NCBI RefSeq assembly: GCF_004793885.1
Contig: NZ_SRYG01000005.1
Span: 1-64,000, forward strand
Origin: Dubosiella muris
Lineage (GTDB): Bacteria; Bacillota_I; Bacilli_A; Erysipelotrichales; Erysipelotrichaceae
Direction: 5' to 3'
Length of the DNA: 64,000 bases
The notes below the pieces were generated by a model. It was not told the DNA's origin. It saw nothing but the letters and a program-made list of their open reading frames with translations, and did not search any database. Each line of letters starts with the position of its first letter. Within the stretch, counting starts at the first letter, position 1. The position numbers and the translations under genes are program-made. Positions 17,043-25,037 of this stretch are shown piece by piece.

Positions 17043-17263
17043 TGAACCCGTTCCGCGTTTGTCCGAAATGCGGCGCGGCCCCGATGATTCGCGTGCCGAA
17101 CGATCCGCGCCGCTACGCGAGCGGCAACAATATTTACACGTCGCGCTGGACATTGATCGAGAAGATCCCGGCGATCCGCTACGTATGCGGACAATGCGGG
17201 TATGTGGAAAACTGGATCGACGATCCCGGTGGTATTGAAAAAATCAAGAAGGCATTTCAATAA
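17042..17263 (+). CDS. Small zinc-ribbon protein, 73 aa
   Basis: Two CxxC knuckles, CPKC near residue 7 and CGQC near residue 49, indicate one zinc ribbon; the rest is polar with no membrane segment. It starts at the overlapping TAATG and sits between two paralogous permease genes, 17 bases before the second. Function unknown; co-translation suggests a role with the transporter or in its assembly or sensing. Confidence 0.75.
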   Translation: MNPFRVCPKCGAAPMIRVPNDPRRYASGNNIYTSRWTLIEKIPAIRYVCGQCGYVENWIDDPGGIEKIKKAFQ

Positions 17264-17280
17264 GAAAGGAAAGAAAATGT

Positions 17281-17880
17281 ATGAAAGGACTGTTTGCGAA
17301 AGACTTTTCTATTTTAAACCTCCTCCACATCCCGCTCATTCTCGCCCTGCTGACGATCACCGGCTTCTTTTCCATCCTGCCGTGGTTTTCCCTGATGCTG
17401 GCGGCGATCGTGACCGGCTGGACGACGAGCACGATCACGACCGACCAGCTGGACAACGGCTGGCCCGCCTTGTTCGTCTTTCCGGTTTCCCGCAAGCAGT
17501 ACGTACGCGAAAAATACATCCTCGCCCTATTTGGAGCCAACGGGTTTGGCATGCTGGCCGGACTTGGATCGTGTCTAATTTGGCATTTGGACGCCGCCCA
17601 AAGCCAAATCGTGTTCGCGGAAGTCTTTGCGCTTTCCGCGTTGCTGACAAGCGTTCTCATTCCCGTCTTGTTTCGGTGGTCCTCCAGCGGCGCCGACAAA
17701 GCCGTCTTCATATTGGGGCTCGCCTGCGTGTTCGGGCTCAAGCTGATCCAGCCGGCCAATCCCGTCGTTCCGTTTGTTTTTTCGCCCGGGATCGTCGCGC
17801 TGCTCGTGCTCGTCTCGCTTGGCTTGATTGCGGGCTCGTACGCCCTTTCGATTCACATCTTACAAACGAAGGATCTTTGA
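17281..17880 (+). CDS. ABC-2 type permease, copy 2, 199 aa
   Basis: Paralogue of 16422-17042 with the same MKGLxxKDF start and SRKQYVREKY loop; about six membrane helices. SD AGAAAGGAAAG upstream. It could form a heterodimer with copy 1 on one ATPase dimer. Its 3' end overlaps the convergent HAD gene by 21 bases. Confidence 0.87.
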   Translation: MKGLFAKDFSILNLLHIPLILALLTITGFFSILPWFSLMLAAIVTGWTTSTITTDQLDNGWPALFVFPVSRKQYVREKYILALFGANGFGMLAGLGSCLIWHLDAAQSQIVFAEVFALSALLTSVLIPVLFRWSSSGADKAVFILGLACVFGLKLIQPANPVVPFVFSPGIVALLVLVSLGLIAGSYALSIHILQTKDL

Positions 17881-18645
17881 TTCGACGATTTTGGCCACGT
17901 CGCCCGGCTCAAATAAATGCCGGGCGGCTTTTTTCGCGGCGGGCAGCGCGTTTCGCGGCGCGAACGAATGCGCCGTCAGCCCAAGCATCCGGACATCGTT
18001 TTCCCCGTCCCCGAACACGAACAAATCCTTTGCGGATTCGCCGTGTTTTTTTAAATAGCGCGCGACCATGTTCTTCTTGTCCCACGCTTCGGGCACGATC
18101 TCGTCCCAAAACCGGCCGATTCGAATGTAGCGGGTATGGGTGGCGCGTTCCATGGCGGCGACGCGGCGTCCCGTTCCCCAGTAGCCAAGCACCGCGATCT
18201 TGTCGATCGTTTCGGGCAGCGTCTGCATGCGGGGATGACGCAGCACATTTCGCACTTTGCGAAGCGGAATGCACCGCATGAGGGGTTCGAGCGGCGAAGG
18301 CGTTCGTTCGTGCGCGCCGTTGGCGACGACATACAGCTGCCACGCGTGATGAGCGAGCCGTTTGAGCACGTCTTTGGCCTGGTCTTTCGTCATGGCTGGC
18401 TCTTTTACATGCTCCCCGTCCTGAAAGTCGATGAGCTCTCCGCCATTCAGCAGGATGACGGCGCCATTTTGAAACCGTTCCATTTCGAGCGCTTGCACAA
18501 ACGGCTTGACGCTTTCTAGATCCCGGCCGGTGGCGAGCACGAGACGATGCTTCGTCTGCAGCGCCTTGAAGACGGCGATCGAGTGTTCATCCAGTTTTCC
18601 ATGGACGAGCAATGTGCCGTCCAGATCCGTTACGACTGTCGCCAT
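17860..18645 (-). CDS. Cof-type HAD phosphatase, 261 aa
   Basis: Cytosolic sugar-phosphate or nucleotide phosphatase of class IIB. Motif I DLDGTLL (residues 7-13), motif II ATGRD, and motif IV FGDGENDVRML are intact. No SD stronger than AAAGGAGG upstream of ATG 18645, which is good. One of three Cof proteins in the window; substrate not predictable. Confidence 0.9.
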   Translation of the reverse strand: MATVVTDLDGTLLVHGKLDEHSIAVFKALQTKHRLVLATGRDLESVKPFVQALEMERFQNGAVILLNGGELIDFQDGEHVKEPAMTKDQAKDVLKRLAHHAWQLYVVANGAHERTPSPLEPLMRCIPLRKVRNVLRHPRMQTLPETIDKIAVLGYWGTGRRVAAMERATHTRYIRIGRFWDEIVPEAWDKKNMVARYLKKHGESAKDLFVFGDGENDVRMLGLTAHSFAPRNALPAAKKAARHLFEPGDVAKIVESKILRL

Positions 18646-18731
18646 AGGGCCTCCTTTCCTTACGCGTTTTTAATCACGACGCTTTTTCCCCGCCTGCCAA
18701 AATGCTACACTTCCACTGGAGGCGTGTTTCT

Positions 18732-19820
18732 ATGCTATTTTTTCAAATTCTCATTTGCGCGTACGTCGTGTTTTTGATTTGGGACTTGTTTCAAATCGTG
18801 ACCAGGGCGCGTCCAGCCTGGAACCGGAAAGCCGTCGCTCTCGCTTTAACGCTCTTTCTTGTGCCTGGCATGTATAAATATTCCCTGTATTTTCCGTTTG
18901 TCGTCTACATTCTCGTCTTTACCTTGCTCGTCCAGCTTTTGACCCGGGTGCTTAAAAAGCCATTCCGGCTCTGGATGGTGGCGCTTTGCGTGGCGGCCGC
19001 GTTTTCCTATACGGCGTATGGCTACACGCATTTTCAGCGCCGCGTCGAAATGGACTACGCGCTGGAAACCGATAAAAAGATCGCGCCGACCCGGCTTTTG
19101 TTTTTTTCGGACTTGCATTATCCAAACGGTATGGATGGCGCCTCGCTGGCGCAGCTTGTCGATTCGATGGCGCGCACCGATCCGGATATCGTCCTGATTG
19201 GGGGCGACTTGTTTGATGAGCAAACATCCAAAGCGGACATGGAACAAGGCGTGGCGTCCTTGCGCCCGCTACGGGAGCGCGCCCGCGTGTTTTACATTTA
19301 TGGCAACCACGACTTGCAGCCAAAGCGCCGCGTGAAAACCTACACCCAGGCCGATTTCGAGCGTGCCTTGCGGCAGGCCGGCATTGAGATTTTGAACGAC
19401 GAGTCCGCTGTGTGCGGCTCGATCACTATCGTTGGTCGCCAGGACGCGGCTTTGAAAACCCGGCTCGAAGCCGCCGATTTGCTCGACTCCCTCGATCCGG
19501 CGCGGTTCACTGTGCTTGTCGACCACCAGCCGGTGGATACAAAAGCGCTTTTGGACAGCGGAAAAGTGGATTTGATGTTGTCGGGCCATACCCACAACGG
19601 CCAGCTGTATCCGTTTGGCTATTTGCTGGATGTGTACTGGAACTGCGATTTGCGCTACGGCATCAACGACGAGGGGCGGATGACCGCGATCACCTCATCG
19701 GGTGTCAACGCCTGGGGCTTTCCGGCTCGCACGATGGGAACGAGCGAATATGTCGTGGTCGACATTAAGCCACAATCACCTTCTCCGGCTCCGGAAAATT
19801 CGACGGATCGGCAGTCGTGA
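18732..19820 (+). CDS. Membrane-anchored metallophosphoesterase, 362 aa
   Basis: Three or four N-terminal membrane helices (about 1-110) followed by a calcineurin-type domain with FSDLHYP, GGDLFD, GNHD and GHTHNGQ metal-binding motifs. This YaeI/YkuE-like layout acts on phosphate esters near the membrane, often lipid-linked. ATG 18732 has SD TGGAGG. Its end overlaps the convergent DeoR gene by 56 bases, an unusually deep convergent overlap. Confidence 0.9.
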   Translation: MLFFQILICAYVVFLIWDLFQIVTRARPAWNRKAVALALTLFLVPGMYKYSLYFPFVVYILVFTLLVQLLTRVLKKPFRLWMVALCVAAAFSYTAYGYTHFQRRVEMDYALETDKKIAPTRLLFFSDLHYPNGMDGASLAQLVDSMARTDPDIVLIGGDLFDEQTSKADMEQGVASLRPLRERARVFYIYGNHDLQPKRRVKTYTQADFERALRQAGIEILNDESAVCGSITIVGRQDAALKTRLEAADLLDSLDPARFTVLVDHQPVDTKALLDSGKVDLMLSGHTHNGQLYPFGYLLDVYWNCDLRYGINDEGRMTAITSSGVNAWGFPARTMGTSEYVVVDIKPQSPSPAPENSTDRQS

Positions 19821-20508
19821 CGATTGTGTCGAATTCCCGAAACCGGGCGTATTGATAAGGGGCGCAAACCTCGGTTTTCGAATCGTCCACAAGCAGCACG
19901 CTTCGCGCGGCGTGCATGAGCGCGGTGCGTTTAATTTGAATTTCCTCATACGCGAAGGTCGTCGGGCCTTCGCTGTTTTTAAATCCATCGCTGCCTAAAA
20001 ACGCGAGATCGAAATGGAGCGCGGCGATTTGCTCGTTCGCGAAAGGGCCGACAAGAGACTGGCCGATGGGTTCGAGCAAGCCGCCAACCACGATGAGCCG
20101 GTGGTGGCTGCCGGCCAGGGCGGTCGCGATTTCGATGGAATTGGTGGCGATCGTCAGGTTTTTTCGGGGACTTAAAAACCGCAGCATCGTATACACGCTG
20201 GATCCCGCGTCCAGCCAAATCGTCTGGTAGTCCTCGATCAGCTTGCTGGCGCAGGCGGCCATCCGGATTTTTTCCTCGCGGTGGTCTTCGCGTTTGACGC
20301 GCAGCGGAATGTGGGAATACTTGTCGATTCGGTTGGCCGATCCGTGCTTTTTCTCAATCTTGCCTTGTTCGCATAAGACATCGAGATCTTTTCGAATCGT
20401 TTCGGAGGAAACATTGTAATCGTTGGATAATTCCGTCACTTTGACGGAACCTTCCCGTTGAATTCGTTCATAAATTATCTTTCTTCTTTGTTCGCTTTTT
20501 CTTGTCAT
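19765..20508 (-). CDS. DeoR family transcription regulator, 247 aa
   Basis: N-terminal DeoR helix-turn-helix (QRRKIIYERIQREGSVKV, ETIRKDLDVL) and C-terminal sugar-phosphate sensor with LDAGSSVY, ATNSIEIA, VVGG and LGSDGF. It normally represses sugar catabolic genes until a phosphorylated intermediate binds. Nearest catabolic gene is the ROK kinase at 20762, transcribed in the same direction from upstream. SD is weak (AGGG). Confidence 0.9.
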   Translation of the reverse strand: MTRKSEQRRKIIYERIQREGSVKVTELSNDYNVSSETIRKDLDVLCEQGKIEKKHGSANRIDKYSHIPLRVKREDHREEKIRMAACASKLIEDYQTIWLDAGSSVYTMLRFLSPRKNLTIATNSIEIATALAGSHHRLIVVGGLLEPIGQSLVGPFANEQIAALHFDLAFLGSDGFKNSEGPTTFAYEEIQIKRTALMHAARSVLLVDDSKTEVCAPYQYARFREFDTIVTTADPSNFPEPEKVIVA

Positions 20509-20693
20509 AATCGTACCCTATCGTTTGATTTCAATGTTTATTTTTTTGGCTTTCAATTTTTTCATCCTGCTTTTCCCCAGTTGAGAGTGAATTCGATTGT
20601 TTTCCCTTGGCGCTCATTTTATAGTGAAAATACAAAAAAAGAACGAGCCCCACAATCGTCTTTGGTTTCTTCTCAAAAAGAGAGTCGAAGCAT

Positions 20694-20720
20694 AAAAAAC
20701 AGCCGCTGCGCTGTTTTTTC
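20694..20720 (-). terminator. Second terminator behind the ROK gene
   Basis: ACAGC/GCTGT stem with A and T runs on both sides; it may work in both directions. Confidence 0.6.
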
Positions 20721-20739
20721 AGTTGAACGAAATCGCAAG

Positions 20740-20776
20740 CAAAAGAAACAATCAGAAGCGGCTAGGCTTCTGATTG
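20740..20776 (-). terminator. Terminator overlapping the ROK stop codon
   Basis: Eleven-base-pair stem CAATCAGAAGC/GCTTCTGATTG; the stop codon (20762-20764) lies in the loop. A U-rich tail follows. Confidence 0.75.
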
Positions 20777-21661
20777 TTTTTGTCTGGCAAACAAAATCGC
20801 GCCAAGCAAATTGGCGTCGTTGTCATACAGGCACCGTTCGATGCGCGTCGTGCAAATGTCCGAAAACGCACGGCCCAGCGCTTCCTGCCGCATCGTGTCG
20901 CGCAGTTTTTCGATGAACCAGTCTTCTTTCGAGATGCCGCCACCGACGCAAATCACTTCGGGGTTATAAAAACAAATAATCGTTTCAAAGCCGAGGCAGA
21001 TGTTTTTGCACCACTCGTCGAGCGCCCGGATGGCGACAGGATCGCCCTGGTGGTAAAGCTCGGTAATTTCCGTCCCGTAGCGTTTTTTCGCCTCTTCCTT
21101 GGCGTCGCGATTGTAAATGTCGATCAGCGCGTTCATCGACGCGATTTCCCACAAATGCGCGATGGATCCGTCTTCGTGGAAGCCGCACGCCAAATTGGAA
21201 AACTCGCCCGCGATTCGATCCACGCCTTCCCAAACGTGCCGGTCATCGCAAACGCACCCGCCGATTCCGGTTCCAATGACGAAATACGCGCTGGACGACG
21301 TGCCTTTGCCGTTGCCGATGCGCATCTCGCAAAGACCGGCGCTCTTGGCGTCGTTCAAGGCGTGCGTCGGCCGGTGCAGACGTTTTTCCACTTCCTCGAT
21401 CACATTCGTTTTGTAGGTAATGCGCACATTGGCGGCCGCCTGCGACAAAATCGTCGAATCGGGCGCGATGACGCCAGGCACGCTCACACCGACGTAGCGA
21501 ATGTTTTCGACCGGCAAATCCGCGCACAAGTAGTCGTAAAACGCCGCGGCCGTGTCGCACGGGATCGTTTCGCGTTTCCAGCGCCGCACGATGTTGTTTT
21601 CGTCGTCCACGACGGCGTATTTAATAAAGGTTCCTCCAATATCAATGCCTAAATCTAACAT
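20762..21661 (-). CDS. ROK family sugar kinase, 299 aa
   Basis: ATP-dependent hexose or beta-glucoside kinase. DIGGTFIK phosphate motif (about residue 7), catalytic region NDAKSAG, GTGIGG, and GGGIS. The usual ROK zinc motif (H-x-C-x-CG-x2-GC) is missing; only ACGFHEDG remains, as in zinc-independent ROK kinases such as BglK. It follows an orphan PTS IIB gene, which suggests handling of a beta-glucoside or its phosphate. SD AAAGGA before ATG 21661. Confidence 0.88.
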   Translation of the reverse strand: MLDLGIDIGGTFIKYAVVDDENNIVRRWKRETIPCDTAAAFYDYLCADLPVENIRYVGVSVPGVIAPDSTILSQAAANVRITYKTNVIEEVEKRLHRPTHALNDAKSAGLCEMRIGNGKGTSSSAYFVIGTGIGGCVCDDRHVWEGVDRIAGEFSNLACGFHEDGSIAHLWEIASMNALIDIYNRDAKEEAKKRYGTEITELYHQGDPVAIRALDEWCKNICLGFETIICFYNPEVICVGGGISKEDWFIEKLRDTMRQEALGRAFSDICTTRIERCLYDNDANLLGAILFARQKQSEA

Positions 21662-21678
21662 AAAATTTCCTTTCTTTT

Positions 21679-21713
21679 AAAAAATGCTCAGATTCGACAT
21701 TTGAGCATTTTTT
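21679..21713 (-). terminator. Terminator between IIB copy 2 and the ROK gene
   Basis: Minus-strand stem AAAATGCTCA/TGAGCATTTT with a ten-base loop and U run. It would make ROK expression partly dependent on readthrough or on a promoter I cannot see. Confidence 0.75.
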
Positions 21714-21727
21714 CTTCCTTCGTTTGT

Positions 21728-22036
21728 TTATTTTGCGGCCAGTTTTTCCGCCAGTTCCAATACGGCTTTTCCGTTGCAGCGTCCATAGTCAGCCATTGGA
21801 ATTACATCAAGAGGCACACCCGCGTCTCCGGCGATCTTTTGCGCTTTTTTCTTCATATACCCAACTTGTGGTCCCAGCAAAGCGGCGTCAACACCCGCCA
21901 GACGACGATCCAGCTCGTTGACCGGATATGCCACGATATCCACTTCTTTTCCTTCTTTTTTCGCCTCTTCGATCATTTTATTCACGAGAAGGCTCGTCGA
22001 CATGCCTGCGGCGCAGAACAATCTAATAGTTAACAT
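21728..22036 (-). CDS. PTS lactose/cellobiose IIB, copy 2 (orphan), 102 aa
   Basis: Phosphocarrier domain with active Cys8 in LFCAAGMSTS. It differs from the IIB at 26362-26670 at only five residues by my count, yet many third codon positions differ. No IIA or IIC accompanies it, so it must use the IIC of the other unit or act as a phosphate sink or signal. It has its own promoter and a cre site. Confidence 0.93.
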   Translation of the reverse strand: MLTIRLFCAAGMSTSLLVNKMIEEAKKEGKEVDIVAYPVNELDRRLAGVDAALLGPQVGYMKKKAQKIAGDAGVPLDVIPMADYGRCNGKAVLELAEKLAAK

Positions 22037-22066
22037 AATATCCTCCTTTTGATTTCATTTTTCCAA

Positions 22067-22083
22067 AATGTAATCGCTTTCTA
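22067..22083 (-). promoter_or_regulatory. cre (CcpA) site of the orphan IIB gene
   Basis: Minus strand TAGAAAGCGATTACATT, matching 13 of 14 positions of TGWAANCGNTNWCA. It covers about +1 to +16 of the predicted transcript, a position typical of roadblock repression. Confidence 0.75.
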
Positions 22084-22088
22084 TGAGA

Positions 22089-22117
22089 ATTTTACCTCAA
22101 ACTATGGCAAAACACAA
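22089..22117 (-). promoter_or_regulatory. Promoter of the orphan IIB gene
   Basis: TTGTGT (22112-22117) and TAAAAT (22089-22094), 17-base spacer. Confidence 0.65.
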
Positions 22118-22152
22118 CCTTAATCGCAAAAGGAATGCTATAATGATTGGCT

Positions 22153-22719
22153 TTACATTGGATTGAATGTCACGCGCGGATCTTCGAGGCCGTACTGCAT
22201 CGCCAAATCGTGGTAATGCTCACCAAAATAAGTCGGAAACTCCTTCTTGAATGTCTTTTCGTCCGGGAAATGGACAAACACGTCGAAGACATCGATGACC
22301 GGCACGCTGGCGGGTCGCAGCTCTTCCATGATTTTCTTAAACGCGAAGTCGGCTGGAAACTCCACTTCGATTTCCCCGCCATGTTCAAGATGGATGACCA
22401 AATCGAAGTTGTACATGACGTTGAGCGCTATGAGCATGCCGCCGCCAGCCCATCGTCTGGCCACGACGTACAAGTCGATCCATTTGATTCCGGAATACGG
22501 AATCGAAATCGTATCGTTTGGATCCTGTATGCGGTACAACTCGATTTCGTTGTATTTGAAATCGCAGCCACGAATGAACGGATGCGAAATACTCATCGAC
22601 GCGTCGACGGCGAATCCCGACATCGCGAAAATCTTTTTTGTGAAATTTTTCGCCTTGCTCGCGTACGAACGTTTCTTTTTGCCCGTCATCAACTGGGCGT
22701 AGTAATAGCGTTGTTTCAT
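22153..22719 (-). CDS. Paralogue A of an unrecognised family, 188 aa
   Basis: Member of a four-gene local family (A-D, 22153-24571). Shared core: a PFIxGCDF stretch, then IPYSGIKWIDLYVVARRW, a hydrophobic strand ending in NFDLVIHL, EVEFPADF, a DVFDVFxxFPDExxFKK helix, and a C-terminal GLEDPRVTF. The alternation of strands resembles a bacterial PH-like domain with an added helical tail, but I cannot name a family. A has a Lys-rich insert after residue 15 in place of the PYYxPQF segment. SD AAAGGG before ATG 22719; 11 bases behind B, probably one transcript. Confidence 0.75.
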   Translation of the reverse strand: MKQRYYYAQLMTGKKKRSYASKAKNFTKKIFAMSGFAVDASMSISHPFIRGCDFKYNEIELYRIQDPNDTISIPYSGIKWIDLYVVARRWAGGGMLIALNVMYNFDLVIHLEHGGEIEVEFPADFAFKKIMEELRPASVPVIDVFDVFVHFPDEKTFKKEFPTYFGEHYHDLAMQYGLEDPRVTFNPM

Positions 22720-22730
22720 GTTGTCCCTTT

Positions 22731-23267
22731 CTACCAAGATGTTTTCTTAAAGCCAATACGCGGATCGTCTAGTCCATGTTCTTGGGCGATGGTATGATAA
22801 TTTTTCTCAAAATACGATCCAAAATATGATTTGAAAGCTTCCTGATCCGGAAACCGTTTAAACACGTCGAGCACATCCATCACATAAATATTTTCCGCTC
22901 TCAAACGTTCCATCACTTCCAGAAATCCAAAGAAGGCCGGAAACTCGATTTCGTACTCGTCATGCTCCGTGTGGACGATCAAGTCGAAATCGAAGCACGG
23001 AATCATCATCGTCAGGATCGTCGTTCCCCAGCGCCGACGCACGACGTACAAGTCGATCCATTTGATTTCGGAATACGGAATCGAAAACCGGTCGTTGGGA
23101 TTGGTCAGCCGATGCAAATACAAACCGTCATACCGAAAGTCGCAGCCGTAAATGAACGGGTAACCAAGCGGCGCGTTTCGATTCGAAAGAATGAATTGCG
23201 GAATGTAGTAGGGCGTCTTTTCCTGTCCGTCTACAAACGCGTCCACATAATAAAAGTTTTTTAACAC
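22731..23267 (-). CDS. Paralogue B of an unrecognised family, 178 aa
   Basis: Same architecture as A: FYYVDAFVDGQEKTPYYIPQF at the N-terminus, PFIYGCDF, IPYSEIKWIDLYVVRRRWG, FDFDLIVH, EIEFPAFF, DVLDVFKRFPDQ and GLDDPRIGF. GTG start at 23267 with SD GAGAGGAG; no signal peptide. Upstream promoter at 23320-23348 would also serve A. Confidence 0.78.
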   Translation of the reverse strand: MLKNFYYVDAFVDGQEKTPYYIPQFILSNRNAPLGYPFIYGCDFRYDGLYLHRLTNPNDRFSIPYSEIKWIDLYVVRRRWGTTILTMMIPCFDFDLIVHTEHDEYEIEFPAFFGFLEVMERLRAENIYVMDVLDVFKRFPDQEAFKSYFGSYFEKNYHTIAQEHGLDDPRIGFKKTSW

Positions 23268-23319
23268 TTTGTTCTCCTCTCTGCATTTAGAAAATTCCGA
23301 TTATATTAATTCCATTTTT

Positions 23320-23348
23320 ATTATATCGCGATTCATCCTAGCAAACAA
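23320..23348 (-). promoter_or_regulatory. Promoter of paralogues B and A
   Basis: TTGTTT (23343-23348) and TATAAT (23320-23325), 17-base spacer. Confidence 0.65.
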
Positions 23349-23450
23349 TCAAATAATCAGAAAAAATAAGAGAAAGAAGAAAAAGATGAAAACGTTTGTC
23401 AACCGCTTTCAAACGTGCTATGGTGGAAAAAAAGAAAGAAGGTTCTTTTT

Positions 23451-24008
23451 ATGCTTAACGAATTTTACTATGGCAACCTCTGGATCGACACCAAGCGCAA
23501 AACAAGCAATGCCAGCTTGATTCTCGTTGTCCCTTTTTATTTTCTGCCTGCCGTTTTCGGTATGCAAACCGTTTGTCATTTCACACTGGACAGCTTGGAA
23601 CTGACACGACTGACGAAGCCAAATCAGAGAAAAAACATCCCCTATACCGAAATCGGAAGCATAGAACTGTTCGTGATTCGACGAAAATGGGAAGGTGGAA
23701 CTTTCCTTTCAATGCTCGTTCCCTACTACAATTTCGATCTTGTCGTGCATTTAAAAGACAACGGACGGGACGATCCAAAACTGGAAATCGAGTTTCCCGC
23801 CACATATTCCTTTGTGGAAGCGATACAGCGTTTGAAAGAAAACCATATTTATGTCCATGACGCGTTTGGCGTGTTCGAGCGCTTTACAAATGAAGAGTCG
23901 TTCAAGAAAGACTTCGCCAGCTATTTCGACGAGCATTACCACGCGCTGGCAGCCGAATACGGGCTCGACGACCCGCGCATCGGCTTTACCGCAAGACAGC
24001 GCCTTTAG
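23451..24008 (+). CDS. Paralogue C of an unrecognised family, 185 aa
   Basis: The only family member on the plus strand. It replaces the PYYxPQFIL segment by a hydrophobic ASLILVVPFYFLPAVFG stretch that could be membrane-associated, then follows the family: NIPYTEIGSIELFVIRRKWEGG, NFDLVVHL, EIEFPATYSF, DAFGVFERF, GLDDPRIGF. SD AGAAGG before ATG 23451; a TTGTCA-17-TATGGT promoter lies upstream. Its last four bases overlap the end of D. Confidence 0.77.
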   Translation: MLNEFYYGNLWIDTKRKTSNASLILVVPFYFLPAVFGMQTVCHFTLDSLELTRLTKPNQRKNIPYTEIGSIELFVIRRKWEGGTFLSMLVPYYNFDLVVHLKDNGRDDPKLEIEFPATYSFVEAIQRLKENHIYVHDAFGVFERFTNEESFKKDFASYFDEHYHALAAEYGLDDPRIGFTARQRL

Positions 24009-24571
24009 CGTTTCTTCCAAATTTCCTTTAAAGAAACCGACTTTTTAAAGCCCATCCTTGGATCATCTAAATTGTATTTTTCGGCCAAAGCCGGATAGCA
24101 CTCAAGGAAATGTTGTGCAAAACCAGCCCGAAATGACTGGGCGTCCGGGAACTGTTCGTAAATATGAAACCGGTCGTAAACGGGCACACCGTTTTCCCGA
24201 ATCTTTTCGCACATCCTTTTTCCCTCAAAACAGGCGGGAATTTCGATTTCCTCATCATGATCGTATGTGTGGACGATCAAATCCAGATTGAACTCAGGCG
24301 CGATCAGCATTGTCCATGCTATACCCCATACGCGTTTTACGACATACAAGTCAATGTATTTGATGTCTTTGTACGCGATGTCGTGGCCGATTTTTGGATA
24401 CGGCAAACTGTGGAGCTCAATGCCCCGGTCAGTCACGTTACAGCTGTAAATAAACGGAAAACCGGGAGATGGCTTTGACTTTCCAAGGGATAAAATAAAC
24501 TGCGGCATATAATACGGCGTGATTTCCTGTCCGTCGATAAATAAATCCGAATAATAAAATCGTCTGAGCAT
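24005..24571 (-). CDS. Paralogue D of an unrecognised family, 188 aa
   Basis: FYYSDLFIDGQEITPYYMP start, PFIYSCNV, DIAYKDIKYIDLYVVKRVWG, FNLDLIVH, EIEIPACF, DRFHIYEQFPDAQ and NLDDPRMGF, followed by a basic tail KEIWKKR absent from the others. SD AAGGAG before ATG 24571. It lies between C and the PTS IIA gene, behind the IIA terminator. Confidence 0.77.
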   Translation of the reverse strand: MLRRFYYSDLFIDGQEITPYYMPQFILSLGKSKPSPGFPFIYSCNVTDRGIELHSLPYPKIGHDIAYKDIKYIDLYVVKRVWGIAWTMLIAPEFNLDLIVHTYDHDEEIEIPACFEGKRMCEKIRENGVPVYDRFHIYEQFPDAQSFRAGFAQHFLECYPALAEKYNLDDPRMGFKKSVSLKEIWKKR

Positions 24572-24632
24572 ACATTTCTCCTTCTGCTTCTATATTATTC
24601 TTTCCATTTCCGTTTATCGAATCATATAACCA

Positions 24633-24662
24633 TAAAAAAAAGAGATCCTCGTATTGGATCTC
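24633..24662 (-). terminator. Terminator of the PTS IIB-IIC-IIA operon
   Basis: Minus-strand stem GAGATCC/GGATCTC with seven-base loop and eight U, 10 bases after the IIA stop. Confidence 0.85.
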
Positions 24663-24672
24663 TTTCATTTTA

Positions 24673-25002
24673 TTAAGCAAGCTTCGCTTTCAAAGCATCA
24701 ATTTCTTTGTACACGTCGATCATCTGCTCAACCATCGCTTTGAACGTTTCAGCACCCATCATCTGGTCTTCCGCGTGGATCAGGATCAAAGAAACTTCCG
24801 GAGAATTGCCGGCTGCTTCCTGCTGAACGAGTGTCGCGTGCGGTGCATGACCCTGGTTCAACATTTCGTCGCCTTCCTTGATCATGTTTTCAGCTTCTTC
24901 GTAGTTGCCTTCTTTCGCAGCTTCCAAAGCAGCCATGTACGCGGATTTCGCTCCACCGGATGCAGAGATGATTTGGAAACAGATTAATTCTAAACCTTCC
25001 AT
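24673..25002 (-). CDS. PTS lactose/cellobiose IIA, 109 aa
   Basis: Trimeric helical IIA that passes phosphate from HPr to IIB. Active His76 lies in LILIHAEDQMM; conserved ASGGAKSAYMAALEAAKEG start and C-terminal coiled helix. SD AAGGAGAAATAA precedes ATG 25002. Last gene of the operon. Confidence 0.95.
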   Translation of the reverse strand: MEGLELICFQIISASGGAKSAYMAALEAAKEGNYEEAENMIKEGDEMLNQGHAPHATLVQQEAAGNSPEVSLILIHAEDQMMGAETFKAMVEQMIDVYKEIDALKAKLA

Positions 25003-25037
25003 CTTTATTTCTCCTTATAATAATGTAATTTGTGTTT

